From: a virus
Virus record (IMG/VR): IMGVR_UViG_3300009180_000242
Coordinates: 1 to 21,991 of that record
Direction: 5' to 3' (one strand)
DNA: 21,991 bases
Position 1 is the stretch's first letter; every line of letters begins with the position of its first letter. Positions 4,347-10,537 of this stretch are shown one piece after another. The notes beneath the pieces were generated by a model, which ran no database searches, was not told the origin of the DNA, and saw nothing but the letters and a program-made list of their open reading frames with translations. The position numbers were made by a program, and so were the translations under genes.

Positions 4347-5839
4347 TTCTTAGACCTCATCAAGAAGAGGTAGTGCAAAAGCTCCGCGAAGGATTTGCAC
4401 AAGGACATACAAGGCAGTTGTTGTATGCTCCAACAGGCTTTGGTAAGACCGAAGTTGCTATGGCGATTATGAGTAAAGTCGCTGAGAAATTTAAAAAGAC
4501 CGCTATGTTATTGGATCGAATCGTATTGGTAGATCAGACAAGTGTTCGCCTTAACAAGTACGGCATAGATCATGGGGTAATGCAGGCAGGGCATTGGAGA
4601 AATCGTCCTACTGAGCGCATTCAGATCTGCTCAGCCCAAACCCTAGAGAAGCGCAAGAACTTCCCAGACATTGATCTATTGATGATTGACGAGTGCCATA
4701 TTGCCCGCAAGAAAACAGTAGAGTTCATTAAGAATAACCCACAGATTAAAGTCATTGGATTGACCGCCACGCCGTTTACAAAAGGGTTGGGTGATATCTA
4801 TACCCATGTGGTCGGGGCATCTCCTACGGGCGATCTGATTGAGAATGGCTGGCTTGTACCTCTCAAGGTATTTATTGCAAAAGAAATTGATATGTCTGGC
4901 GCCAAGAAAATAGCCGGAGAGTGGGCAGCGAATGAAGTTTCTAAGCGTGGTATGCAATTGACTGGCGATATTGTTGGTGAATGGATTAAGAAAACCCATG
5001 AAGTATTTGGTGGCCCAAGAAAGACTATTGTGTTCTGTTCAGGCGTAGAGCATGGTCGTGATCTAGTCAAGCAGTTTGCTGATGCTGGTTATAACTTTGT
5101 GTCAATTTCTTATAAGGAAGATGACCAATACAAGAAAGACATGATTGAGTTATTTACTCAGACAGATACAGAGATCCACGGATTAATTGCTACCGACATC
5201 CTTACTCGTGGGTTTGATGTGACCGATGTAATGATTGGCGTATCCGCCCGTCCATTCTCCAAGTCTTTTAGCTCCCATGTTCAGCAATTGGGTAGGGTTA
5301 TGCGCCCGCACCCAGGCAAAGAGTTTGGTATTTGGCTGGATCACTCAGGCAATTTTTTACGATTCAGGGAAGACTGGGATCATCTATACACCGAAGGAGT
5401 TAAGACTTTGGAGGAGGCTACTGGCGGGGATCGTGTACGCAAAGAGCCTACTGAAAAGGAAAAGTTACAGGCTAAGTGTCCCGAATGCAAGGAGCTTTGG
5501 ATCTCAAAGACAAATATATGCCATTCCTGCGGACACACTCGGCAGAATCTAAATTTGATTTTATCACTTCCTGGTGAACTTGAGGAGCTAGAAGCTACAA
5601 ATAAAAAGCTTCAGATAGCAAATGACCAGTTTTATGCTGAGCTAATATATTACGGGCGTATGAAGGGGTATCAGGATGGTTGGGCTAAGCATAAATACAA
5701 AGAGAAGTTTAAGGTATTTCCCCGTGGTCTTAAAGATGTCCAGCCTCAACCACCAACAACAGAGACCGTAAAGTGGGTTAAGAGCAGAATGATTGCATAT
5801 TCAAAAGGTAAAGCTAAACAACAAGGAGCAATAACATAA
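4340..5839 (+). CDS. Superfamily 2 DEAD/DEAH-type helicase with C-terminal zinc ribbon
   Basis: A 499-residue ATP-dependent nucleic-acid translocase. Motif I is APTGFGKT (residues 30-37), motif II DECH (117-120), motif III TAT (142-144), and the second RecA-like domain ends in QQLGRVMRPHPG (motif VI). The arrangement matches the phage SSL2/type III restriction-like helicases. After residue about 370, CPEC and CHSCGH form a four-Cys zinc ribbon, then a charged C-terminal region. It probably unwinds or remodels DNA during replication or recombination. Its start is inside the HNH gene end, and its stop overlaps the next ATG (TAATG). Confidence 0.9.
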   Translation: MLILRPHQEEVVQKLREGFAQGHTRQLLYAPTGFGKTEVAMAIMSKVAEKFKKTAMLLDRIVLVDQTSVRLNKYGIDHGVMQAGHWRNRPTERIQICSAQTLEKRKNFPDIDLLMIDECHIARKKTVEFIKNNPQIKVIGLTATPFTKGLGDIYTHVVGASPTGDLIENGWLVPLKVFIAKEIDMSGAKKIAGEWAANEVSKRGMQLTGDIVGEWIKKTHEVFGGPRKTIVFCSGVEHGRDLVKQFADAGYNFVSISYKEDDQYKKDMIELFTQTDTEIHGLIATDILTRGFDVTDVMIGVSARPFSKSFSSHVQQLGRVMRPHPGKEFGIWLDHSGNFLRFREDWDHLYTEGVKTLEEATGGDRVRKEPTEKEKLQAKCPECKELWISKTNICHSCGHTRQNLNLILSLPGELEELEATNKKLQIANDQFYAELIYYGRMKGYQDGWAKHKYKEKFKVFPRGLKDVQPQPPTTETVKWVKSRMIAYSKGKAKQQGAIT

Positions 5840-6006
5840 TGGAAAAGGTTTCATATAACGATTTTTCTATGACGCAACAAGAAGTAGCAGATGCGTTTGG
5901 TACAAGCAGGGCAAACTTAGGAAGCATAGAAGCTAGAGCAAAAGAAAAGTTTAAAAAAGCATTAGAGCAAAGAGGTATTAACATTAAAGATTTACTACAA
6001 GACTAA
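5839..6006 (+). CDS. 55-residue sigma region 4-like helix-turn-helix protein
   Basis: The frame begins MEKVSYNDFSMTQQEVADAF and continues GTSRANLGSIEARAKEKFKK. The TQQEVADAFGTSRANLGSIEARA segment has the spacing of the C-terminal (region 4.2) helix-turn-helix of sigma-70 factors, which contacts the -35 box. It has no other sigma domain, so it is more likely a small transcription regulator or anti-sigma-like adaptor than a working sigma factor. AAGGAG lies upstream within the helicase end, and the start shares one base with the helicase stop. Confidence 0.8.
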   Translation: MEKVSYNDFSMTQQEVADAFGTSRANLGSIEARAKEKFKKALEQRGINIKDLLQD

Positions 6007-6019
6007 CAAAGGAAAACAA

Positions 6020-6565
6020 ATGAACTTCACCCAAGACTGGTTTGACCATAACATTCAGCATTTAATAAAAATTGTTGCTAACCTTCCTAGTAAAAAACGA
6101 TTCTTAGAAATCGGTTGTTTTGAGGGTAGGTCTACCACATGGTTTTTACAAAACGCATTGGATGATGATGGATTGATCCATTGCGTAGATCTTTTTACCG
6201 TATATGAAGGTCAAGACGAATGTTTTATGAATAATATTGAAGAGGTAATTAAACCTACCCAGTCTTTATCATTCTTGCGCGGTACATCCTACCAAGGTTT
6301 AGCTCAATTGATTATGGAAAATAATCCATACGACTTCATCTATGTTGATGGCAGCCATACTGCTTACGATACATTGGCTGATGCTTGCATGGCTTGGGGT
6401 TTACTCAAGAGCGGTGGAGCTATGGTGTTTGACGATTACTTATGGAAACCTGAGCTAATTGATTATGACCGTCCTCAAATGGCTATTGATGCATTCTTAA
6501 ATATCTATCGTAATCAGTTAGATGTAGTTCATCGTGGTTATCAGATTGGAGTGGTAAAAAAATGA
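6020..6565 (+). CDS. Class I SAM-dependent methyltransferase (Methyltransf_24-like)
   Basis: A 181-residue Rossmann-type methyltransferase. FLEIGCFEGRSTTWFL is the glycine-rich SAM loop (about residues 28-43), HCVDLF the acidic end of strand 2, and YDFIYVDGSHTAYDTLADAC plus SGGAMVFDDY the motifs of the later strands. This family includes small-molecule, sugar and macrocin-type O-methyltransferases; the substrate cannot be told. AAAGGAAAAC precedes the ATG. The stop is coupled to the next gene by ATGA. It may modify a nucleotide, glycan or protein for the phage. Confidence 0.88.
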   Translation: MNFTQDWFDHNIQHLIKIVANLPSKKRFLEIGCFEGRSTTWFLQNALDDDGLIHCVDLFTVYEGQDECFMNNIEEVIKPTQSLSFLRGTSYQGLAQLIMENNPYDFIYVDGSHTAYDTLADACMAWGLLKSGGAMVFDDYLWKPELIDYDRPQMAIDAFLNIYRNQLDVVHRGYQIGVVKK

Positions 6566-6801
6566 ATACAGAACAAGCGGTATTAGATGCATTTAAACGT
6601 GGTAAAGCGTTTGGTTTTGCTGAAGGCATGAAGTCTATGAGGTTAAAAGAATCGCAACCATATCCAACAGTAAAACAATACGCTGACGCATTAGCTGAAA
6701 TAGAAGCGTTGAAACAAATACTGGCTTATGAAGGTATTGGAGTAAGTCAAGAATATCTAGATGAGTGCGTTGCAGAGTTAAGAAAGGCACAAGAGAAATG
6801 A
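6562..6801 (+). CDS. 79-residue hypothetical protein with LRKAQEK tail
   Basis: MNTEQAVLDAFKRGKAFGFA begins a helical protein that continues with ALAEIEALKQ and ends ELRKAQEK. Two DNA segments are shared exactly with the minus-strand block at the left end: 26 bases coding ALAEIEAL (6688-6713, same as 507-532) and the 23-base gene-junction repeat at its end (6779-6801). It therefore looks like a mosaic derived from those mini-genes. It is coupled by ATGA to both the methyltransferase upstream and the cytosine methylase downstream. Function unknown. Confidence 0.85.
   Translation: MNTEQAVLDAFKRGKAFGFAEGMKSMRLKESQPYPTVKQYADALAEIEALKQILAYEGIGVSQEYLDECVAELRKAQEK
6688..6713 (+). repeat. 26-base segment shared with 507-532
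   Basis: Exact inverted-orientation copy of the minus-strand segment in the coiled-coil gene, read in the same frame (ALAEIEAL). Confidence 0.9.
6779..6801 (+). repeat. Gene-junction repeat, copy F on the + strand
   Basis: Identical over 23 bases to copies A and B at the left end. It codes the RKAQEK tail of the 79-residue gene and includes the ATG of the cytosine methylase, so it sets the start of that enzyme at 6798. Confidence 0.9.
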
Positions 6802-8003
6802 GATACCTTTCGGTATGCTCTGGAGTAGAAGCAGCGAGCGTAGCCTGGCACGATCTAGGCTGGACGCCCGTAGCATTCTCAGAGATAGAGAAGTTCCCAT
6901 CAGAAGTATTAGCGCATCATTACCCTACTGTCCCCAATATGGGCGACATGACTAAATATAAGGAGTGGAATCTTGACTCAGTTGGACTTTTGGTTGGAGG
7001 CACTCCCTGCCAATCCTTTAGCGTTGCCGGACTCCGTAAAGGACTTGAAGACCCAAGAGGGAATCTTGCCTTATGCTATATTGGATTACTTGACCGCTTT
7101 AGACCCAAGTGGTGCATATTTGAAAACGTGCCAGGCCTCCTCAGTTCAAACGGAGGACGGGATTTTGGTTCCTTCCTTGGGGCGTTGGCAGAATGCGGGT
7201 ATGGGTTCGCGTATCGGGTGCTTGACGCTCAGTATTTCGGAGTTCCCCAGCGACGCAGGCGTGTCTTTGTTGTCGGATGTCTTGGAGACTGGGAATCTCC
7301 TGCCAAAGTTTTATTTGAGCGGGAAAGCTTGCGCAGGGATACTCCGCCGAGCAGAGAAACGGGGAAAGAAACTGCCGGCTTTGCTCCAAGCAGCTTTGGA
7401 AACTACGGTGAGGGAGTCGGGACATTGCGACGAGATGGAGGAGATCTCGGAGGAGGATCAGAAACCTTAGTCACTACCAATCGATTAGTGGCGTTCGGTG
7501 AATACTCTACTGATGGTACGGCTAGCACTCTGAAAGCCCGTGCCTACAAGGATCATACAGATCTCGTAGTTTACGAGACTCACCCAGCAGACTCCAGAGT
7601 TAAGCCAATGGGTGATGTATGCCAAACAGTGACCTCAAGATGGGGTACAGGTGGCGGTAACGTTCCATTGGTGGGTGCGTATTCAATCCGTGAAGATGCT
7701 AAGGCCAATAACTTTAGCGCTACTCCATTGGATGTAACGCCAGCCCTCCAAGCATTGCGCCCATCGGTTCAATCACATCATGCTCAGACTTTTGTAGCTC
7801 AGCATATGGCAGTTCGCCGCCTCACTCCAACAGAATGCGAGCGCTTGCAGGGTTTCCCTGATGGCTATACTGATATTCCTTGGCGTGGTAAGCCTGACTC
7901 TCCTGATGCCCCTAGGTACAAGGCTATGGGTAACTCAATGGCTGTCCCCGTAATGGCATGGATCGGTAAACGAATTCAGAAAGCTGAAGATGGACTTCTA
8001 TAG
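6798..8003 (+). CDS. dcm: DNA cytosine-C5 methyltransferase
   Basis: A 401-residue enzyme that would methylate cytosine in phage DNA, probably protecting it from restriction. Motif I is SVCSGVEAASVAW near the N-terminus; motif IV GGTPCQSF carries the catalytic Cys (residue 71); motif VI is ENV (109-111); motif VIII QRRRR (141-145); motifs IX-X are RRLTPTECERLQGFPDGYT and YKAMGNSMAVPV near the C-terminus. The variable segment between (about 160-340) is the target-recognition region. The start at 6798 overlaps the upstream stop as ATGA; an upstream in-frame codon at 6765 would lie inside the previous gene. Bases 6973-7470 also appear to code for a second protein in another frame. Confidence 0.95.
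   Translation: MRYLSVCSGVEAASVAWHDLGWTPVAFSEIEKFPSEVLAHHYPTVPNMGDMTKYKEWNLDSVGLLVGGTPCQSFSVAGLRKGLEDPRGNLALCYIGLLDRFRPKWCIFENVPGLLSSNGGRDFGSFLGALAECGYGFAYRVLDAQYFGVPQRRRRVFVVGCLGDWESPAKVLFERESLRRDTPPSRETGKETAGFAPSSFGNYGEGVGTLRRDGGDLGGGSETLVTTNRLVAFGEYSTDGTASTLKARAYKDHTDLVVYETHPADSRVKPMGDVCQTVTSRWGTGGGNVPLVGAYSIREDAKANNFSATPLDVTPALQALRPSVQSHHAQTFVAQHMAVRRLTPTECERLQGFPDGYTDIPWRGKPDSPDAPRYKAMGNSMAVPVMAWIGKRIQKAEDGLL
6960..6975 (+). promoter_or_regulatory. Internal ribosome-binding site and TTG start inside the methylase gene
   Basis: AAGGAG at 6960-6965, a 7-base spacer, then TTG at 6973. This is an ideal spacing for initiating the overlapping frame within the methylase coding region, where no ribosome-binding site is otherwise needed. 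Confidence 0.65.
6973..7470 (+). CDS. Overprinted protein encoded in an alternative frame of the cytosine methylase
   Basis: A 165-residue frame wholly inside the methylase gene. The C-terminal half reads like a real conserved protein: WQNAGMGSRIGCLTLSISEF, then SLLSDVLETGNLLPKFYLSG and KACAGILRRAEKRGKKLP (residues about 98-135). From memory, a hypothetical phage family with SLSDVLE, YFLS, KACxGILRRAEKRGKxLP occurs widely, and its codons read in the other frame give the methylase stretch VLFERESLRRDTPPSRETGK, so the overlap itself seems conserved. AAGGAG seven bases before the TTG start supports translation. Function unknown. The alternative, a chance open frame, is made less likely by the family resemblance. 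Confidence 0.7.
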   Translation: MTQLDFWLEALPANPLALPDSVKDLKTQEGILPYAILDYLTALDPSGAYLKTCQASSVQTEDGILVPSLGRWQNAGMGSRIGCLTLSISEFPSDAGVSLLSDVLETGNLLPKFYLSGKACAGILRRAEKRGKKLPALLQAALETTVRESGHCDEMEEISEEDQKP

Positions 8004-8796
8004 ATTTGCAGAGTCGCACGGACTTATAATTGATAATATCATTCAGGATCGTTGGGTTCGTGTGCCTACATCAGACAAGCCACATTCTCGTAACGGTGCA
8101 TACATCTTTGATGGATCTACAGGAGCGGTACAAAACTGGGCGCTACATGAGAAGCCAGTATCTTGGCGCGATAAGAATCACAAGCATGACCCTCAAGTAG
8201 CTACTCGTAAAGCAAAAGTAGCCGTCGATCAGGAATCTCGGCAGAAGCAGGCAGCAGGAAAGGCGTCCTGGATCCTAAACCAATGTAAGAAGCAAGCTCA
8301 TCCTTACATGGCTAAGAAGGGGTTTCCCAATGAAAAGGTCAATGTCTGGAATGAAATGATGGTCGTGCCTATGCGCATTGCCGGAAGTCTCGCTGGTCTT
8401 CAATTAATTTCAGTAGACGGCAAAAAGACTTTTTTAACTGGTCAAAAGAATAAGGGATCAGCAACGATCATAGATAACAAGGGCAAGATAATCTTATGTG
8501 AAGGAGTAGCTACTGCCATGTCCATTCGTAGAGCGCTGAAGTCTGTCCATCGTCGCTATACTATTGTGATCTGTTTCTCTGCTGGAAATATTGTAGAGAT
8601 GGCTAAGCAATATTCTGACTGTGTAATCGTAGCTGACCATGACCCAGTAGGGATCAGAGTAGCTAAACAATCTAAGCGGGTTTATTGTGTCCCGCCTGAT
8701 GATGGCGACGACTTTAACGACTATGAATTAAAGGTGGGAGCTAATGCAGCGGGGCAATATCTTATTGCAACCATTCCGTGGGGGAGTCCTGAGTAA
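7990..8796 (+). CDS. Toprim-domain primase-like protein
   Basis: A 268-residue protein with a Toprim fold in its C-terminal half: IILCEGVATAMSIRRAL carries the conserved Glu, CVIVADHDPVG the DxD motif that binds metal, and PPDDGDDFNDYE closes the domain. The N-terminal part (SRNGAYIFDGSTGAVQNW) resembles the substrate-presenting domain of phage and plasmid primases. The helicase half of T7-type primase-helicases is absent; the separate superfamily 2 helicase in the same operon may supply unwinding. It overlaps the methylase end by 14 bases and runs convergently into the minus-strand gene at 8762. Confidence 0.85.
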   Translation: MDFYRFAESHGLIIDNIIQDRWVRVPTSDKPHSRNGAYIFDGSTGAVQNWALHEKPVSWRDKNHKHDPQVATRKAKVAVDQESRQKQAAGKASWILNQCKKQAHPYMAKKGFPNEKVNVWNEMMVVPMRIAGSLAGLQLISVDGKKTFLTGQKNKGSATIIDNKGKIILCEGVATAMSIRRALKSVHRRYTIVICFSAGNIVEMAKQYSDCVIVADHDPVGIRVAKQSKRVYCVPPDDGDDFNDYELKVGANAAGQYLIATIPWGSPE

Positions 8797-8956
8797 ACTC
8801 ATTTTCCCGTACAAAGTCTGAGAGGGGATGATTAGCAATCATCTCTAGGACTGGGCCACTCAATGTATAGGATTGATTAGGTTTGCCAATGATTTCCACG
8901 ACAACTTCAACTTTGCCGTGGATACCATCTTTTAAGTAAACAATAACTGCGTTCAT
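8762..8956 (-). CDS. 64-residue hypothetical protein, last gene of the leftward block
   Basis: MNAVIVYLKDGIHGKVEVVV begins a small, mostly beta-strand-like protein. It overlaps the 3' end of the convergent Toprim gene by 35 bases, with no terminator between. It is coupled to the upstream gene by ATGA (start at 8956). No family is recognised. Confidence 0.75.
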   Translation of the reverse strand: MNAVIVYLKDGIHGKVEVVVEIIGKPNQSYTLSGPVLEMIANHPLSDFVRENEFTQDSPTEWLQ

Positions 8957-9135
8957 TTGACCAATCTTAAAGCCTGACCCTCAATAAATATATGGGGGTA
9001 AGAGTTTATCAATATTTTTAGGTTATCTTCATCTGCCAACAATGCAGCCTGACCTAATGATACCGCAAACCCTCCTTTATCTTTCAGCCTCTCAATAACT
9101 TGGATAAGATAATCCCTGTCTTTAAGTATCCTCAT
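8953..9135 (-). CDS. 60-residue hypothetical protein
   Basis: MRILKDRDYLIQVIERLKDK starts a helical protein ending IFIEGQALRLVK. The start at 9135 is chosen because it overlaps the TGA of the 21-residue membrane gene (ATGA); an in-frame ATG at 9144 would sit inside that gene. Its 3' end contains one copy of the TTGAGGGTCAGGCTT repeat. Function unknown. Confidence 0.75.
   Translation of the reverse strand: MRILKDRDYLIQVIERLKDKGGFAVSLGQAALLADEDNLKILINSYPHIFIEGQALRLVK
8970..8984 (-). repeat. TTGAGGGTCAGGCTT repeat, copy 1
   Basis: Fifteen-base exact repeat, read on the minus strand, inside the coding end of the 60-residue gene (codes EGQAL). Other copies are at 9516-9530 and 9984-9998. Confidence 0.8.
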
Positions 9136-9197
9136 AGCATACATAACGCAGCAAAAAAGAATAAAACCATAGCCAGGATAGCAACATCATCAATCAT
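9132..9197 (-). CDS. 21-residue membrane micro-protein
   Basis: MIDDVAILAMVLFFFAALCM plus a final Leu: a two-Asp N-terminus and one hydrophobic helix. AGGAGG lies six bases before the ATG, the best Shine-Dalgarno in this area, and the stop is coupled to the next gene by ATGA. The start overlaps the end of the upstream acidic gene by 8 bases. The strong ribosome-binding site argues that it is translated and is more than a spacer. Role unknown; envelope targeting is a guess. Confidence 0.65.
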   Translation of the reverse strand: MIDDVAILAMVLFFFAALCML

Positions 9198-9369
9198 CGC
9201 TATCCTCCTCTGAACCATTAACCTCAAGTTCTAAATCCCAATCGTTCCAGTTCTGATTCTGCGCTTGCTCGATTGCAACCTCCTCCGCCTCCTCATAATC
9301 AGGTGCGCTTACAAATACCGTGACCGTTCCTCTCACCTCTATGGTTACTGCATAGTTTTTCATTCTCAT
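9190..9369 (-). CDS. 59-residue acidic protein, paralogous in part to the gene at 12193
   Basis: From the ATG at 9369 (ATGA overlap, GGAG just upstream) it reads MRMKNYAVTIEVRGTVTVFV, then APDYEEAEEVA, and ends in an acidic tail (GSEEDSDD). The pattern NYxVTxE...V.A.D.E.AE..A is shared with the 64-residue protein at 12193-12387. The fold is probably a small alpha/beta domain. It recalls DpnD/PcfM-like phage and plasmid proteins, but the match is weak. The strongly acidic C-terminus is notable. Confidence 0.75.
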   Translation of the reverse strand: MRMKNYAVTIEVRGTVTVFVSAPDYEEAEEVAIEQAQNQNWNDWDLELEVNGSEEDSDD

Positions 9370-9581
9370 ATCTTCTCCGTCAATAAGTTTTTCAATGAAT
9401 TGGTCGAATCCACATACCCAGATTTGCATAATGCGTCCCTCTGTTTAATTAAAGAAAGTTCTGCAAACATCTTGTTTTTCAGAATAACCTTAGCCTCTGC
9501 GCCTCCGGCAGCATCAAGCCTGACCCTCAAGTAGTCTATACAGTCCTGTAAATCCAATAAATGCTTTACTTCTTTTTTCAT
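9366..9581 (-). CDS. 71-residue helical hypothetical protein
   Basis: MKKEVKHLLDLQDCIDYLRV then a helix-rich, mildly basic chain ending NLLTEKI. It is coupled at both ends by ATGA overlaps. The TTGAGGGTCAGGCTT repeat falls inside its coding sequence, in a different frame from the copy at 8970. No recognised domain. Confidence 0.75.
   Translation of the reverse strand: MKKEVKHLLDLQDCIDYLRVRLDAAGGAEAKVILKNKMFAELSLIKQRDALCKSGYVDSTNSLKNLLTEKI
9516..9530 (-). repeat. TTGAGGGTCAGGCTT repeat, copy 2
   Basis: Exact 15-base copy inside the 71-residue gene, read as LRVRL, so the conservation is of DNA and not of the peptide. Confidence 0.8.
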
Positions 9582-9760
9582 TCGTCCTCCCAGGTGCGTG
9601 ATGTGTATTCATCAATGATCTTTCTTAGCGTCCAATTGTCGTAGCCGTCCTTATACATCAGACAATCCTCCAAATACTCGGTATCGCCATTTTGTAATGC
9701 TTGGATAATCGTTTGCTTATCATCCTCGATAAGTCTTGCAACCATGTCTTCTCTTAACAT
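9578..9760 (-). CDS. 60-residue acidic hypothetical protein
   Basis: MLREDMVARLIEDDKQTIIQ is followed by GDTEYLEDCLMYKDGYDNWT and an acidic end. It resembles small helical phage proteins with two amphipathic helices. GGGAG precedes the ATG by about seven bases, within the end of the previous gene. The stop is coupled by ATGA to the next. Function unknown. Confidence 0.75.
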   Translation of the reverse strand: MLREDMVARLIEDDKQTIIQALQNGDTEYLEDCLMYKDGYDNWTLRKIIDEYTSRTWEDE

Positions 9761-9761
9761 T

Positions 9762-9971
9762 TCACTGCTCCCTTGTGTAATAAATTTCGCCCTTGAATTC
9801 GCTCGGTACTAGATAACTATCATAGCCATATGTATCTAAGTAAACTTCAATATCTTCCTCATCCAACATCACCTTGCAACGGATCTCATGCACCAATGCT
9901 AATGGGTATGTATCGTTACCTATCAATAAATCACCGAATGTCATTCTTCCATACCAAACTTGCTTTTTCAT
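9762..9971 (-). CDS. 69-residue hypothetical protein
   Basis: The start at 9971 (MKKQVWYGRMTFGDLL) follows AGGAGG by four bases. A longer frame to 9998 would begin inside the repeat at 9984-9998 and is less likely. The protein is acidic in the middle (MLDEEDIEVYLDTYG) and is probably a small alpha/beta fold. It is the first gene after the intergenic gap downstream of the terminator at 10062-10092. Confidence 0.78.
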   Translation of the reverse strand: MKKQVWYGRMTFGDLLIGNDTYPLALVHEIRCKVMLDEEDIEVYLDTYGYDSYLVPSEFKGEIYYTREQ

Positions 9972-9983
9972 AATGCCTCCTAT

Positions 9984-9998
9984 AAGCCTGACCCTCAA
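9984..9998 (-). repeat. TTGAGGGTCAGGCTT repeat, copy 3
   Basis: Exact 15-base copy in non-coding DNA immediately upstream of the AGGAGG of the 69-residue gene. This non-coding copy is the one most suggestive of a control role. Confidence 0.8.
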
Positions 9999-10061
9999 TT
10001 ACGATCTAGGCAGTTAAATTAAATGTCAATTCTAATGCGTACTTAATGCCGATTTTTAAAG

Positions 10062-10092
10062 AAAAAAAAGAGCAAACCCCTGGATAGGGTTT
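10062..10092 (-). terminator. Rho-independent terminator on the minus strand
   Basis: On the minus strand AAACCC pairs with GGGTTT (10074-10079 with 10087-10092) around a short loop, followed by CTCTTTTTTTT. The hairpin overlaps the stop codon of the 64-residue gene. It divides the leftward block into an upstream unit (10091-12936) and a downstream unit (8762-9971) that either has its own promoter or depends on read-through. Confidence 0.75.
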
Positions 10093-10285
10093 ACCCTAAG
10101 AAAAAGTCCTCCTCCTTTTCGTTCATGGTTTCGCCATCAATCCAAGTAAGCCCCCAACATGACTGATTATCTAAACAAACAATCAAAAATTTTCCCAACT
10201 TGTCTTTTATGACTTCATATCCTGAATGATGCCAATGTACTCGCCCGCCGTGTTCAATGGCTCGTTTGATTTCTTCTAATTTCAT
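10091..10285 (-). CDS. 64-residue small phage protein (SGYEVIKD type)
   Basis: MKLEEIKRAIEHGGRVHWHH, then SGYEVIKDKLGKFLIVCLDN and GLTWIDG. This compact beta-rich layout (helix, then VxWxxxxYEVI, LIVC, GLTW) is familiar from small hypothetical phage proteins of no known function. It is coupled to the upstream gene by ATGA and ends in a terminator hairpin. Confidence 0.85.
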   Translation of the reverse strand: MKLEEIKRAIEHGGRVHWHHSGYEVIKDKLGKFLIVCLDNQSCWGLTWIDGETMNEKEEDFFLG

Positions 10286-10428
10286 TGGGTCGCCTTTACT
10301 TGTTTAAGTTCGTTTTCTAGCTTGATAATCGCCCGCCTCGCCCTCTCTAATTGAGCGGGGTTGGTAGATGCGTTTAAAATGTGCCGTTGCCAATACAGGC
10401 TTTTTTCTAGCGTTTCGGGTGCGTTCAT
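10282..10428 (-). CDS. 48-residue helical hypothetical protein
   Basis: MNAPETLEKSLYWQRHILNA followed by a coiled-coil-like RARRAIIKLENELKQVK. The start at 10428 overlaps the stop of the 36-residue gene by ATGA. A longer frame reaching 10551 would read antisense-looking basic sequence and is rejected. It is probably a short two-helix protein. Function unknown. Confidence 0.75.
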   Translation of the reverse strand: MNAPETLEKSLYWQRHILNASTNPAQLERARRAIIKLENELKQVKATQ

Positions 10429-10535
10429 TGTTTCGCCCCCATAAGCTTTAGAATGTTGGCGACTTGCTCGCCGTTGATGTGTCCCCGTGCAAATGCGATC
10501 GCAAGGGCATAATTGATTTTTTGCTTGTCGGTCAT
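10425..10535 (-). CDS. 36-residue hypothetical mini-protein
   Basis: MTDKQKINYALAIAFARGHI then NGEQVANILKLMGAKQ. AGGAGG sits seven bases before the ATG, and the stop is coupled by ATGA. It looks like one or two amphipathic helices and is not a membrane protein. It is short, but the strong ribosome-binding site and the coupling support it. Confidence 0.7.
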   Translation of the reverse strand: MTDKQKINYALAIAFARGHINGEQVANILKLMGAKQ

Positions 10536-10537
10536 GT

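Noticed and set aside
7141-7425. Antisense frame of 94 codons inside the methylase gene
   Set aside because: No start signal or recognisable sequence; it is a by-product of two open frames on the other strand.
9265-9534. Plus-strand frame of 89 codons in the leftward block
   Set aside because: It is antisense to two well-supported coupled genes and has no recognisable domain.
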